Source: Larus michahellis
Taxonomy: Eukaryota; Chordata; Aves; Charadriiformes; Laridae
Reading direction: 5' to 3'
NCBI RefSeq assembly: GCF_964199755.1
Contig: NC_133903.1
Location: forward strand, 5,783,001 to 5,847,000
Length of the DNA stretch: 64,000 bases
Below, one piece after another: positions 21,848 through 34,102 of the stretch (within the stretch, counting starts at the first letter, position 1; every line of letters begins with the position of its first letter). Both the position numbers and the translations under genes were made by a program. The notes beneath the pieces are model-generated. The model searched no databases, had not been told where the DNA came from, and saw only the letters and a list, made by a program, of their open reading frames with translations.

Positions 21848-23155
21848 GTGGGTGCTGGTGTGGAGGTGCCAATTTTTTTCTCTGCAATTTCCCTTCATTT
21901 CAGAGCTATAATTGCAGGACTGGGGGCTGCAAAGGGCTGTGCATGCTAATGAAGCGTGATTTGACCTTTTGGAGGTATCTCAAACCTACTATGACTTAAT
22001 GTACTATGGAAATTAAACAACTATCTGGAGCTGCAGCAGGGTGGGAAAGTCAAAGTACATTTTGCTCCTTGTGCCCCTTCCTTGGCTGCCTTGTTTCCCT
22101 GCAGCTTTTCCATCCCCTATGATCCATCATACCTGGCAAAATGTCTCCCTGGCTGGATGAGCTGAGAGGGCAACCACAGCCTGGGTGGTGGCTGCCAGTC
22201 ATCAGACTTGTGTGCCTCGGCACTGCTGGTCTGTTGCAGCTTCCAGTTTTTAACAGGAAGCCCTTTAAAAAATTCGCTGGGTTTGTGGCTCTGCTGGCAG
22301 AGCTCCCTTTCCTTTCCACTCCTCCTGGCTCCCAAGGAAGGAGCTCTCAGTTGCTCTCCACACTGCCGCCCAGCCCGGGGTCACCTTGTACATGCCCAGG
22401 GGAGGCATGTGGGGACAAACCCTGTTTGTGTCTCTGTTGGGTTCACCTGCCTGCAGTGCATTTGCACATGGCGAGCCGAGGGGAGAGTTTGTTCCCTGCC
22501 CTTGCCAGACTTTCCTGGCAGCTCATCTTTGCTGGGGTTCCACCAGAGAGCAAAATCGGGTGCAGCTGCACCAGCAGAGTACAACTGTGCCGGCAGCCTG
22601 CAGCTGTGCCAGTAGTTTACGGCTGTGCCAGAGGTGTATGTGCCAGAGGTGTATGGCTGTGCCAGTGTTTTGGCTGTCCAGAGGAGAAAAGGAGGAAGGG
22701 AAAAGCTATTCCTTAAGTCCCTTGTAATTAAATTGGTAAAGAAAACACAAAGATCCTTTCCTGTGGATCATTCCAGTCTGACATATGGGCTGCTAAAGCT
22801 TAAGGAGAAAATAGTTTAAAAAATACAGCTTGAATGTGCTGTGGGATCCATCCAGAGGCACTCTTACACATGCATCTTTTAAAGAAATAGGGTTAAATGA
22901 AATAGCTACATGTATTTGTGTAGGGTCTGGAATAGCTGGTAAGACACTCATCTTTTCTCTCCCCAGATGTGTGGCAGGACAAATTATTGGTTGTGCTCCG
23001 GTTACTCAGGTTTGATGTACAGCATAACTGTTTCTGAGCAATGCTTGTCTGTGGTCATGTTTGACATGTTTCTGGCCCTTAAATAGTGGAGATCTGAAGT
23101 TTGTACTGTTGGTGAATGAATATTAAATCCCAATAAACTTACGTAAAACATACCC
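21848..23155 (+). other. Probable 3' UTR of the receptor gene
   Basis: Two candidate polyadenylation signals follow the stop: ATTAAA at 22012-22017 and, more convincingly, ATTAAA/AATAAA at 23122-23137. A short imperfect tandem repeat of GCCAGAGGTGTATG-type units lies at 22626-22660. No coding sequence recognised. Confidence 0.45.
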
Positions 23156-26100
23156 AGCCTGTTGTGTCGCCTGTGTGATAAAACACTTGTTGATCCAATC
23201 TGACCAACCATGCTCATCTTTGGTAATAGAACACCCAGATAAAAAGATTAAATACCCAGAATTTGGAAACAAACCACTGGCATTAGCAGCAACTCTCATA
23301 ACTGAAGTAGACGGGACTTGACCTGGGCGTGAGGACTTGCCTGGGGCACTTTGTCCATGTGGATCTGATTGCCAGACCGCAGTTCTGGCTTCCCGTTGGG
23401 TTTCAGACCTTTTGGTGTATTTGAAAACCAGTGGTTTGGAGAAGAAAGAAGAGCAAGTGTGGCTGAGCTGGGTCTGGTCAAGTTTCACATTTGCAAACTG
23501 CCCAGGATGAAGTTGGTGGGAGTCTTCGTCTCAGGCTTGATCAGCCTCTAAACTGCTTTAATTTTCACAAGTAGGAAATGTTGGTCACGTAAAAGGGAAT
23601 GGCAGCGTTGAGGTGCTGGCATTTGCAGCCCATCCTAGGCATCTGACCGAGCAGGTGAGTGTATCACACCTCCCTCTCCTGGCCTGCCCAATCTGCCTGT
23701 AAAATGGCCAAAGCTACCATTTGTCCCGTTCATCCTTCCAGAAACCTGCCTTGGAGCCTCACTGCTCCGATGGCTGGAAAATCTCTGCCTCCCAGCCTGA
23801 ACGTACAAATTTACACGTACCTCACTATTCTGCATGGATGACAATACCGAGCGAGAGCTCTCACTTGAACATGTTAGGGATTACTTATGGGTCTGCTAGG
23901 CCATGCAATATTAAATGAAGGTCGCGATCCTACAGGCATGCATGTACTTAACCTTAAATCCATGCATAAACCCGCTGAGAACAGGGAATGTAACAAGACT
24001 ATCCATACGTCAAGCACGACTGAACAGAGAGATTTACCCTTTGCCACAAATTGCTGCCTGTCATCTAGATAAAGCTGCAATGTTTGCTATGCACCATGCA
24101 ACGCCGGGGCTATTTACTTGGTCCTGGTGGTAAACTACAGCATCGATTGCAGTGTCAAGGTTGCGCAGACCAGAGTTTGCTCTTTCTGGTTTTCCTTATC
24201 TGTTTGCAGAGCCCACGTAATTCCTTGTGACAAGAGTCTCTGAGAGTGTTGGGCCAAGGCCTCGGACTCCTGTCATGCCTCTCTCCTCACCTCGGCGCCC
24301 TCGAAGGTCAGGACTTGAAATCTTGACCTAGTTTGTGTTAGGAAAGAAAGCAATTTTCTGGGTCATTTGGACATGCAAGGTGGGTACAGGATTCCCATGG
24401 GACAACATGACTTAAATGAAGCAGAGTGTCTGGGTGACCTAAGGAATTACCACTGGAATACCGGCAGGTAACTAACCCACAGAGCACCATCTCCTCCCTG
24501 GCATCCCAGCCATGCCCACCATACCTTTTGTGCAGCAGCTCTGTTTCATCGGCTAACCCCATTCAACTCCAGCCCTGAGACCAAGCTGCTCTCTCTCTCT
24601 CTCTTGCAATATCCTCCCAGAAGTTGCTTCCACTCTAAGCGGCATGTTATTACACCTTAGCAAAACAGTGTGTCTTTACAAAGTTGAACATCCCCCTGCA
24701 TGATGGGGAAGGGGCTGAGAAAGCTTTCAGACAGCTACTCCTGAGACCACTTGCCAAAATACTATTGGGAGAAAAAAGCGGGAAGCAAATGTTTTATCAA
24801 TGGTAATGGTCACTGCTGTGTTACAGGATGCGCTTGAGATAGAGATGGGTCTGTCCCCTAGCCTTTCTGCAACGAGAAACCGTGCTGACATCAGTAGGGG
24901 GTCAGGCTGCCAAGGGACTGGTTCCAAGATAAATCTCCCATTGTATCGAGTTCCCTCATGTTCAGACTATCTCATTATCACAGCGATAATTGTGATAGTC
25001 CCTCATTCCCAACTAGGAGGCAGGCTGTTCATTCTCTCTGACACTTGCGTTTGTCATGCGCTTATCTAGAAAAGCTTGAATGAAAAAAAAGAAGGGAATT
25101 TTTTTTCCAAAGGCATGCAAACAATCCAAAGAGGTTGAACGGCTCTTTTGGCAGCTGTGCCCCCCTCTGACGCAGCTTTGCTCTCAAGGCTCTTTCAGAT
25201 GTGATCGGATGGGTGGAACAGCCTGAACCCCGCAGTATTTGCAGTCGTTGAGAAAGGTCCTGACCCCCCTGCCCCGCTGGTGTGAGGCCCTCATTGGTTC
25301 CGCGGAGGGGCCGATCCGACAGCCCCCCTCCTACAAACTGGGATGGGCTGAGATGAGCAGAGCCATTGGGGCGTGCAGGGTTCAGGCTGTGCACGGGGGA
25401 GCCTTAGCTGAGAGAATAAGCAAGTTTTGATAGAGTGTTTGGTATGAATTAGCAGACCAGGGTGAGCAGTCTGATGAGGTCGTTAATACTTTGGTGTTGG
25501 GCAAGGTAAATATGGAATCACCAAAACATCTTGGTGAAGAGCTCAGGAAGACTTGGCAGGTGATATTTGACTAGAGGTTTTGACACAGACTGTGCCTTCT
25601 GAGTGCAGAAACTGCGCTGGCCAGAGCTGTGGTCCAGAGCTGCCCTCCAAGGAAAGTAGCAAGGGACGGTGATACTTCACTAGCTGGTGTAGATGGGAAG
25701 AATTATGTCATGGGGCCAGTTTGGATGCAGGATGACAGATCTCTGTGTGCTGGAAAGAGAATTGGCAGAATCCAGTTACAGCCTGGTTGTGTCCTGTCCT
25801 GATTCAGTCACAGGCCTAAATGGCACTGGATCAGGGTTACCGTTTTGGTCAGACTAGGGTATAGCAGGATGGTAAGATGTTCTTACTTCTTTAGTGCAAG
25901 AGAAAATAACTGTGGTGTTTTAACCACGCTGAGGGACAACCATGGTGTAACTGGGTCTTGTGACACACCTGCTTCTGTAATGAAGACAGGATCTTAAACG
26001 AAGATGCATCAAGAATCTCAAGGAGTTAAAGCCTGGGGTGAACTGGAGCGCGCAGCAGGTCCTCGACAGCTGAGGATTATTGCTATGCCTGGCAGCTCTA

Positions 26101-29100
26101 CACCGTTTTAGCAAGCACACAAGTCAGGGATCTCAACAAGAGCTGTCGCTGCCTTGCTTTGGAGGAGAAAGTACAGCAGGTAATTCTGGAGCTGGGAGAA
26201 GCTGCAGGGGCGTCAGGGAGAAAACCAGCCAAGGAAGATGTGTCCAGGAGTAGCTCAAGAGGACAAGGTATTTTCTCCCTGGGACCTGAACAAGAGTATG
26301 GAAAGAGAAACTGTGCTCAGAATAGTTAAGAGGAAAGAGGGAGGGAGAAGTGGGATCTGAGAGAGCTTTGAAAGTACCAGCAGCATGATGGTGGGTGCGA
26401 ACAAATGGGAGGGAGACTGCAGCAGGTGAGGAAGTTCTCATTAAGGGGAACTTAACGAGACAATAAAAGCCTCTGTGAAACCTAGCAGTCCCTATGCCTT
26501 CCCTCTGGTGAAACTTTTCTGGTGAGTAAAATTTTTGTGTGCCACTCTTGGGTAATGGACTTGTTAGATAAGCTCAAGCAAAAGACAGCACACGGAGGTC
26601 TGACAGCAGAACCTCTTCCAGAGCTTGCTGAAATCAGGCAGGAAACAACATGGCAAGTTAGAGGACTGGTATTGGTGTGAAGGAGAGCTATTGGTAACAG
26701 TATTATTAAGTGGTGCAGGCCAAGCCTTACCCAGGTCTCCCCAGCCTTTCCTGGTGTAGCAGCCAGGTGAAGGTCCCACCCAGCACTGGAGTTAACCTGC
26801 TATTGCCCATCTGGGGTCAGTCCTGATTGGCACCAAACTGAGAAGGGATCAGGGTGCTCTTTGCTGGTTGCACTTTGGTCCTTCCCTGTACCTCTCCCAG
26901 CTTCTGCTTAGCTGTACTGGGTAGGGTTGGTGCCACATCTTACTTCACACCCCTCAGTCTATCCCTGTGCAGCTGTGTATGCAAAGCACAGAATCTTCTC
27001 ATATACGGTATTCTGCTTCAATTTGCAAGCCCACTCTGTAGTGACGTGACTAACTCAAGCCATTCCTGTATGTTCACTAAATGCCTGTATGGGGCACGAT
27101 GCACACTTGAGCGCTTTCTGTTTGTAGAGGAGCTGTAGCTTAGGGCAGTAACTGCCAAGTCAGGCTAGGACCCAGTAGGTAGGATGGAGAGGAACGGGTT
27201 GCTTGGCACTCACTGTGTACCTGTTCAAAGTCCTTGAAATGACATGACTTCACTGCCCTGTTCAACTGCTTTTCTCTAAATGTGACTCGACGGGCAAACC
27301 ACATCTGTAAACAGAAGGTGATGGATGTTAACTGGATGTTACGCAGACTTTGCAGGACAGAGCTGCACACAAACACAGCAAAGCAAAGAGAATCTGCGAA
27401 CAAAACGAAAGGTGCTACTGCTGGTTCTTGTTTCAGGGCAATGTTTGTTCGAACCCTCGCCCTCTCATCCAGCTTGAGACATTTGTCTGTCCAGTGATCT
27501 GTTAAATGCTGCATATTCCAACAAGCATCTTGTCTCTGTGTTTGAAGGCTGGTTGGAGATAACCCCGTGCTGAAGCTGATGTAGCAGATCTGTTAGTCAT
27601 TGCAGACTGACCCCGAACTGACAGCATGGTTAGAAACAGGAAAACAAACTGAACCCAGTGAGTCTTTCAGTCAAAGCTTTGTGACTCAGGAGGAACAGGG
27701 CTGTAACAAAATGAGTCAGTGCCTGTTTCCTGCAGACAGACAAGCCATGGCTAGGCAGTAATATTTGATAAAACAATAACAGAGGGCTCTCTACTTACAT
27801 AGCCCTTCACATAGATAAGACATGTTGTTTGCTCCGGGGCCTTTTTAAGGCACTTTGGCTCCCAGATGTAGAGAATTCTATTTTCCAGACCACTCCTAAG
27901 AAATGACAAAATTACTCTTCTTTCCCTTGATTCAGAAATGCATTTATAGCCGTTTTGAATTCTGCCTCCCTAGCTGGGTAATATCTAAGCCAGCATCTTC
28001 TGGAAATCCGACGCAGTCTCTCCCAAGGCAGCAAAGCTGAAGGCAGGGGCAGGAGGTGGTGGCCTTGAGGCTGTGCTCAGTGCGGAGGTGCCTGTGTGCC
28101 GCAGAACCTCCCAGTGGGCTCAGAGGGGCTGTGTAGGGTAGAGGACGCTTTTGGGATGCGTCGTAGGACCAACTGCTGGTAGAGATCAAAACTATTCACA
28201 GTGCTCTGTTAGGCTCAAATCAAAAGTTTTCTTTGGTGTACCATGTCTGATAATTCTCGCTGTCAGGTGGTTTGGTAGGTGAGTTTTAACATCCAATTTT
28301 TTTCAAAAAAACCCAAAAACAACCCCAAAACAAAAGGAAAAAAGCCAACCTGGCTGAGCAGTGATGGATGGAGCTCAGGAGATTGGATGACAGTAGCGTT
28401 TGTCTTTTCTCAGGTGATGGATGCAGGCTGTCGTCCTGCCCAGCACTGGATGAGCAGTGCCCTTCACCTTGGCTGGTTTGTTGTTTGTTTTTTTTTTCTC
28501 ACATCTCTGCTTGCCAGGGTTGCATCTGGATTAAGAACAACAAATCTCTGCAAGTCGGTGTATTCACACCCAGCAGTTTTTCAGAATTCCTTAGATGACT
28601 GCTAATGGAATAAATGAAACAAAATCCGGGTGCTCGTTTTGCAGCAACTATTTGTTAAACTCTTAGCATTTGGATAGCATATTGTAAAATTAACAAATCT
28701 CTCCCCCCTGGGAGCTGAGCTTTAAACTTGCATTCCTCTGACCAGGAAAACAGAGGCGGGGAAATAAATTGATTTGCTCTAAGAAAACAAAGGCAGTAGC
28801 CTTATAAAAAGGATCAGAAGACAAAATCTTTCTGTTCCTGGTCCTGTGGTTTGCTTAAGCGATGTCAGGAATTTGGGGCAGCATGAATCAAATAGTCAGC
28901 AAATTCTGGGTGCCCTGGGGTATTGAAAAATGCTTCTGGGGAAGGCTGTTAATTGCATTATGGGTCAGTGCTTCACCATGTGTTGTTTCTAGCTGTTCTG
29001 CCTTAAACTGCTCTGCCATACCAGCCTGTGGTGAAATCCTGTGATGAACGCTGATGCTGAGGGAGAAATCTCTGCCGCTCTGTGAAGAGGCGAACAAAAA

Positions 29101-30530
29101 GCTCAAAACCCACTTCCCCTTTGTCCTAAAATCCCCAAAACAAACCAAAACCGGAATGTACTAGGGTCAATGACTCTGAATCAACTGTGGAAGCACCAGC
29201 CTGTAAGCAGAAAAAATACAGACTGAACAGAGGTGGTAGGAGACTTCTATTCTCTTATGCTTAAGTGTAATTTGGAAGAGACCCTCGGAAAGGCAGAAGA
29301 TCATTGCTGCAGGATACCATCCCTGTGAGGGTACAAACAGGCCCATGGCCTCTCTGCTCGTGTATTTCAGACAGATGTCTTTGCTTTGTGTGAGCGCTGC
29401 CAGTGGAGAGCTCTACATCTGGCAGCCGCTGTGCGGCTCCAGGTTAAATTGCTCTCCCTTCCCCAGCTCCGGGTCTGTTGAAAGAGCGGGGCTGGGGGGG
29501 GAAAGGAGACAATTGATGGAGTGTCAGAATGCAAGAAGCAATAATCAGATGTTGCGAAATACGGGGGAACGCTGGCCCCTGGGTATTTGAACTGGAAAAC
29601 ACAGCTCATAATGGCAGAAACTGCAGTTTCAAAATATGAATCTAAATGTCATCCTTTTGCAGGCACATTTGATGAGCAGTCCCGACAGCTTTTCTTCCCC
29701 TTTCACGGTAAGGCCAGCACAGACAGAAGTATCTGCTGGGGTGCTCAAGGCTTTGCTCCAATGCACCCCGTGGTCCAGGAATAATTAAGTTTAATTGCTT
29801 TTTTGTGAGGAAAAGCTGCAGCAGAAACAACCTGATTTGTACCTTTATGCTAAAAGTCCGATCCATAAAATGCCGTTGATCTTGGGCATACTGAAAAGCG
29901 TACTTTAAAAGAGCTTCTAGCTAGCCAGGTAGTGGGAAATCGTGGTACTTGGTTATTTACTTAGAGGGGGAGCCCTGGCAAGACCTTCATCCTCCTGAAT
30001 CTGTGCAGGATGGCTGTACCTTTGTCAAAGCAGTGAAAGGGCACAGCTTTTTGTCACAGTTGCCATCCTGTGATAAAACTGGGCTTTAGAGGGTGACTAA
30101 AATCAGCACCTTGCAGATGCCAAATGCATCTTCGTGCATAGGTTAAAGTGGACATTGCAAGGAGGGCCCCGATAGGGGACTCCGGACAAAGAGCATATGC
30201 CCTTGACAGTATAAGGGAACTGAGACACCACTAATTGTTTTGGCTGTTTCGGTTTTTTTCTTTTATTTACTTTCCAGAAAAGCTTCCTTCTCTACAAACA
30301 CTGCTTGATCCGATGGCAAAAGCCGAGTGCCTGGCAAGGATGTCGAGGACGCACAGCTGTGGTGGTGGTGCCCAGAGCAGCATGGCAGCCGGCCGGCCGT
30401 CCCTCTGACAGGGATGCAGGTGCGGGAGCTCCCAAACCTGGCACCGTGCGGACATCTGCTGGTTTATCTGCTCCCCCTTTACACGGGAGCTCTTACAACC
30501 CTCGTGGGCGCCGTTACCCACCCATCGCGC
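23156..30530. other. Intergenic region without recognised genes
   Basis: About 7.4 kb between the receptor gene and PRPSAP2. All open frames are short and have no recognisable similarity or splice context. A (CT)n run lies at 24589-24604. AATAAA in the plus orientation at 26462-26467 could end a non-coding transcript. An A-rich, C-interrupted tract lies at 28304-28345. In human, the matching interval holds EVPLL, LGALS9C, TRIM16L, FBXW10 and TVP23B among others; I found none of them here. Confidence 0.5.
24589..24604. repeat. (CT)n microsatellite
   Basis: Eight uninterrupted CT dinucleotides, visible directly. Confidence 0.8.
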
Positions 30531-30536
30531 TCACTC

Positions 30537-30558
30537 TTTTTTTTTTTTTTTTTTTTTT
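30537..30558. repeat. T22 homopolymer
   Basis: Twenty-two consecutive T at the left edge of the PRPSAP2 CpG island; followed by a G7 run. Confidence 0.9.
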
Positions 30559-30589
30559 GAGGGGGGGTCGTGGTGGGGGAAGCTGAAAT

Positions 30590-30916
30590 CCGGCCTCGGT
30601 ACTGGGGTCCTCAAGTATCGCCCCCCGCCCCAGGTCCCCCCCAGCATCGCGGGGGTAAAATGGCGCCGGCGGCGGCTCCCCTCAGCCCCGCCGCGAGGAC
30701 GGGGCGGGAAGGGGGGGGGGGGGGGGGGGAGAGGGCGTCGCCGCGCGCCCGCCCCTCGCGCGCCCTCCCTTCCCCTCCCTCCCTCCCTCCCTCGCGCGGC
30801 GCCGCCATCTTGCCAGCGGACAACCGGAGGGGCTGAGCTCCGCCGCTGCCTCTGCCTCTCCCCCTCCCCTCCGGCCGGGCTGCCTTCTCCCGGGGCCGGG
30901 GGGCCGGAGCCGGCAG
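30590..30916 (+). promoter_or_regulatory. PRPSAP2 CpG-island promoter and non-coding first exon
   Basis: Very CpG-rich block ending at a strong donor, CGGCAG|gtaagg (exon end 30916). Two YY1-type sites face each other: AAAATGGCGCC at about 30657-30667 and its inverse GCCGCCATCTTG at about 30800-30811. The second probably marks the transcription start. A G19 homopolymer (30711-30729) lies between them. No ATG precedes the donor in a useful context, so this exon is read as 5' UTR. Confidence 0.75.
30711..30729. repeat. G19 homopolymer
   Basis: Nineteen consecutive G inside the PRPSAP2 promoter. It is likely to form a G-quadruplex and also likely to be mis-sized in an assembly. Confidence 0.85.
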
Positions 30917-33900
30917 GTAAGGCCTTCAGAAAGGGGCAGGCCCGCCCGCTCAGCCCACTTCCAAGCCGGCTGTGTAAGGGCAGGACATCCCCCCTTCCCC
31001 AGCGCCCTCTCCCTTTCCCCACACAGGGTGCCGCCACCTGAGGAAGGGGCTTCGTCGCCCTCCCCTGAGTGGCCCTGTGGAAGGGGGGCCCTCTCCTGGG
31101 CGGCCCCTTTCCTGAACTGCCGGGGGCTCCTCGCCCTCCGCCAGCCCGGCAGGTGAAGGGGAGCGGCGTGTTCGCTTCCACGCTGAGGGCTGCGGCGTGC
31201 CCAGGCCTCTCCCCTGAGAGGAGGGAAGGGATCCTCAGGTAACCTGGGGTGCCTGGGCGGGCTTCCCCTCCCCAGGGCGTGTGTAACCCACCTGGAGCAG
31301 CTGAAGGACTGTAGGGAGGTGTGGGGTGGAAGGGTCGACCTTCAGCTGTTTAGCTCGGGTTAGTATGGAGGGCCCTTCTGGGCCAGGGAAATTGCCTGTG
31401 GGGAGATGGGAGAGAGGGTTCAGTTTCCCCTCTTCTCCCTCAATTCTTTAGCACCATGGTTATCCCATACAGTTATTCTTGCCTCTGTTGCTTTCTGTGT
31501 GGACATGCTCAGTTCATGGAGGTGTAAAGCCAGTGGGAGCAGGGCGTCATGTGTATGCGGTCCAGTAATTGTTGTGTTCATCATGATGCGTCTGTGTAAT
31601 TGTGTGCAGCCCAAAAGAAAGGGTGGGACTTTGTGGACTGCAGCCTACTCTGTGCTGCATGTGTTGTCCCAAATCTGATGCAGTCTTGGAAGATAAGTCC
31701 ACCTCAAGCCAGAGGGTTATGGTCCCATGTACCCTTGTGGAGTCATGTCTTTACACATCTAATAAAGTTTTGTGAGCTTGTGTCATCCCAACACCTTTCA
31801 AGGCTGATACATCAATATTACTCTACAAATGCAACTTCCCTCTCCACCACATGCACCTGTAGTCCACTTGTTGCTGCTGAAGTACATCTGCAAGAAAGTC
31901 CTTGACGTGGCTATGTGGAGAGCTACGTTCAGTGTTGCTTGTGAATATATTAGTATCTTATTGTGGTGTAAAATGCACCCTGAACAGTAATCAGGAACCA
32001 ACAACTCTTGTCTTTCAGCAGATCTCTTAACTCTCCTCATTTCCCTAGTCCATGGAGAAGAAGGTAACACAGTTGGGGGGGAAAAAAAGTGTCTTCGAAA
32101 CACCATGTGAATATTTTTAGTAACACTGAAAGTTGTCTCTATGTTGTTTCTATCTAATCACACAAGCAGGGTGTTTTCAGGTGTTCTTAGAGACCTAAAG
32201 GCGTTTCTAGTATATGCTCACATTGTTGGATTTAAGATGTATCTTTAACACTCTTATGAATATTTGACAGATGATGGCCATTAGTTAACAGCTGGGAGTA
32301 ACTGAGCAGAACAAAGGAAGAAGCACTAGCTAAGAAATAGGTTTTTAGTTCTCCTTAAATTGTTGAGTACTTAGTTTGGGAGGGATGTAGTTGAGCTTTA
32401 GACTTGATGTCTGTAACCATACTGCCTTCTGGGATTTTAAAAAAAAAAAATTCTTCCCCTTTGAAGGCAAAGGCTGAAAGGGACAGGGTATTGCTTTGGT
32501 GGTATAGTGGGACACGCCAGGTTCTAGCAGAGTCAAAACAGCTGGGTGACCAAATTCTGGTATTGAAGTTGCTGCTATTTGCGCTCTCTTTCTGCACAGT
32601 TCAGAAGTTTTGATGCCAGGCAGGTTTTCATTCACAGCAGTTGAGCATGGCACAGATGTTCCATGAAGAGATTTGTTGTTAGAAAGTTCCTGACTTGACT
32701 TTGGCTCTCTATAGAGAGTGAACCAGGTACAGTTTCTGTGACGAGGTCAAACTGAGCAAGAGTAGTCTAGTTGCAAAGGTGGGCTGAATGAGTTTCTTTA
32801 GAGGGCTACGTAGCTGCTGTTCTAAGTATGAAAACTGTTGTTTTTCTTTTAGGTGCTCTTTCAGAGTACTTGATATACCATGAATTTTTTGGAACAGATT
32901 ACGTGCGACATTTAGATAATTCTGTTTCTCAGCAGGGAGAAGTTTTCCAGGAAAGAAGTTGTTGATTTATCCTAACTTCTATTTACTTTATTTTGAATTA
33001 TGCCACTCGTATTTGATATTTTCAGTCCCCTACATAATGCTCAAGTGGATGATGAAGGATTGGACTATTTATACAGCAGAAGTGAAGTGCTGTAGCCCAG
33101 TACTTTTTCAGTTGAATGCTACTTTGGTTTATCAGTGGCTGCAGGTCACTGTGATTTTTTATTTTTCTTGCCTGAACAAAAAGTTATGTTAGAAGAAGTA
33201 ATGAAAATGTGATGTTACACAGAAGAATAAAAAGTGTCAAGATGGATTCCCATCAAATCCTTGGCGAATTAGTGGTTTGTGCCTTTATTTGGAAAGAAAA
33301 ATTGTATAGATTTCCTCTTGATATTTTTCTCCTGTTTTCACAGGAGAAATATTAGTATCAAAGAATGCCAACAACTGCTTCACCAAGTGGATGCATTGTG
33401 CGAGAGGTCATTATTTACAGCTACCAGCTTTATTGAACTCTTCCTTACATTTCATCCTTATTTGTAAGTTTATAATTTATTGCAAAGCGATGAAAAGATA
33501 GGCAGCTATGGAAATAGGCTCTTCTAGGCAATTTACTAGAGCCAGGAGCTCTGTTTAGCTCAATATTACCTCTGACTGGCTTTGTGATCTTGAAAAAGGC
33601 AATAATCGTTGCTCAGCTCTGGAAAATGAACTGGACAAGCTGATGGCAAAGAGAATCTGTGTTACTAGATGATAGCCATAGGAAAACATTTCAAATAAGA
33701 AAAAAACCCAAGGAAAAAAACCTGTTGAAGTTAGGAGGTTGTCTAGGGGATCTTTGAAGGCCTCCAGGGAAGCATTCTGCTGAAGGATATGTAAAGTCTG
33801 GGGGCAGGAGAAGGAAGGCAGGGCAGGCTGAAGTCCCCTTCTTTGTGCCATCTCATTAGGTATGCTGAGCTAGGCCAGTAGACAGTGTGGCTTGTGGGTC

Positions 33901-34070
33901 ACAATGTTCTGTAAGGATGTATTTGTGGTACTATTAAAGTGGTGGTAAGAAATCTTAAGGATACTGGAAAATTCAGGCTTATGGGAAACTCTTTGCTTTC
34001 TAAACAGAGAAAATTTGTTTCTTTTTTGTTTTTAACGGTGTGGTTTTAACAGACCTTTGATCTCTTGTAG
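30917..34070 (+). other. PRPSAP2 5' intron(s)
   Basis: Stretch between the non-coding first exon and the first coding exon. It contains one good candidate exon (33344-33463) and a weaker one starting at 32853 (tcttttag|GTGCTC) that lacks a good donor. Nothing else recognised. Confidence 0.6.
33344..33463 (+). other. Candidate additional 5' exon of PRPSAP2
   Basis: A strong acceptor (tctcctgttttcacag|GAGAAA) and a donor with a full gtaagt core (TATTT|gtaagt) enclose 120 nt. It contains an ATG at 33365 starting a 22-codon upstream frame. A second frame is open through the whole exon and, if spliced to 34071, stays open to a TGA at 34123-34125, overlapping the PRPSAP2 start. It is most likely a non-coding or alternative 5' exon. 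Confidence 0.45.
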
Positions 34071-34102
34071 TCTTTTAGAAGCGGAAAAACAACTTCGGTT
34101 TG

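Noticed and set aside
22626-22660. Short GCCAGAGGTGTATG duplication as a coding repeat
   Set aside because: Only about two to three units, no conserved frame, and it lies in the probable 3' UTR of the receptor.
23156-30530. Search for CR1 elements or endogenous retroviral genes
   Set aside because: I saw no CR1 3' octamer repeats, no long terminal repeat pair and no gag/pol-like frame. Decayed copies could be missed without a repeat library.
30531-31181. 216-codon minus-strand frame over the PRPSAP2 promoter
   Set aside because: CpG-island and homopolymer artefact ending in a poly-lysine run from the T22 tract.
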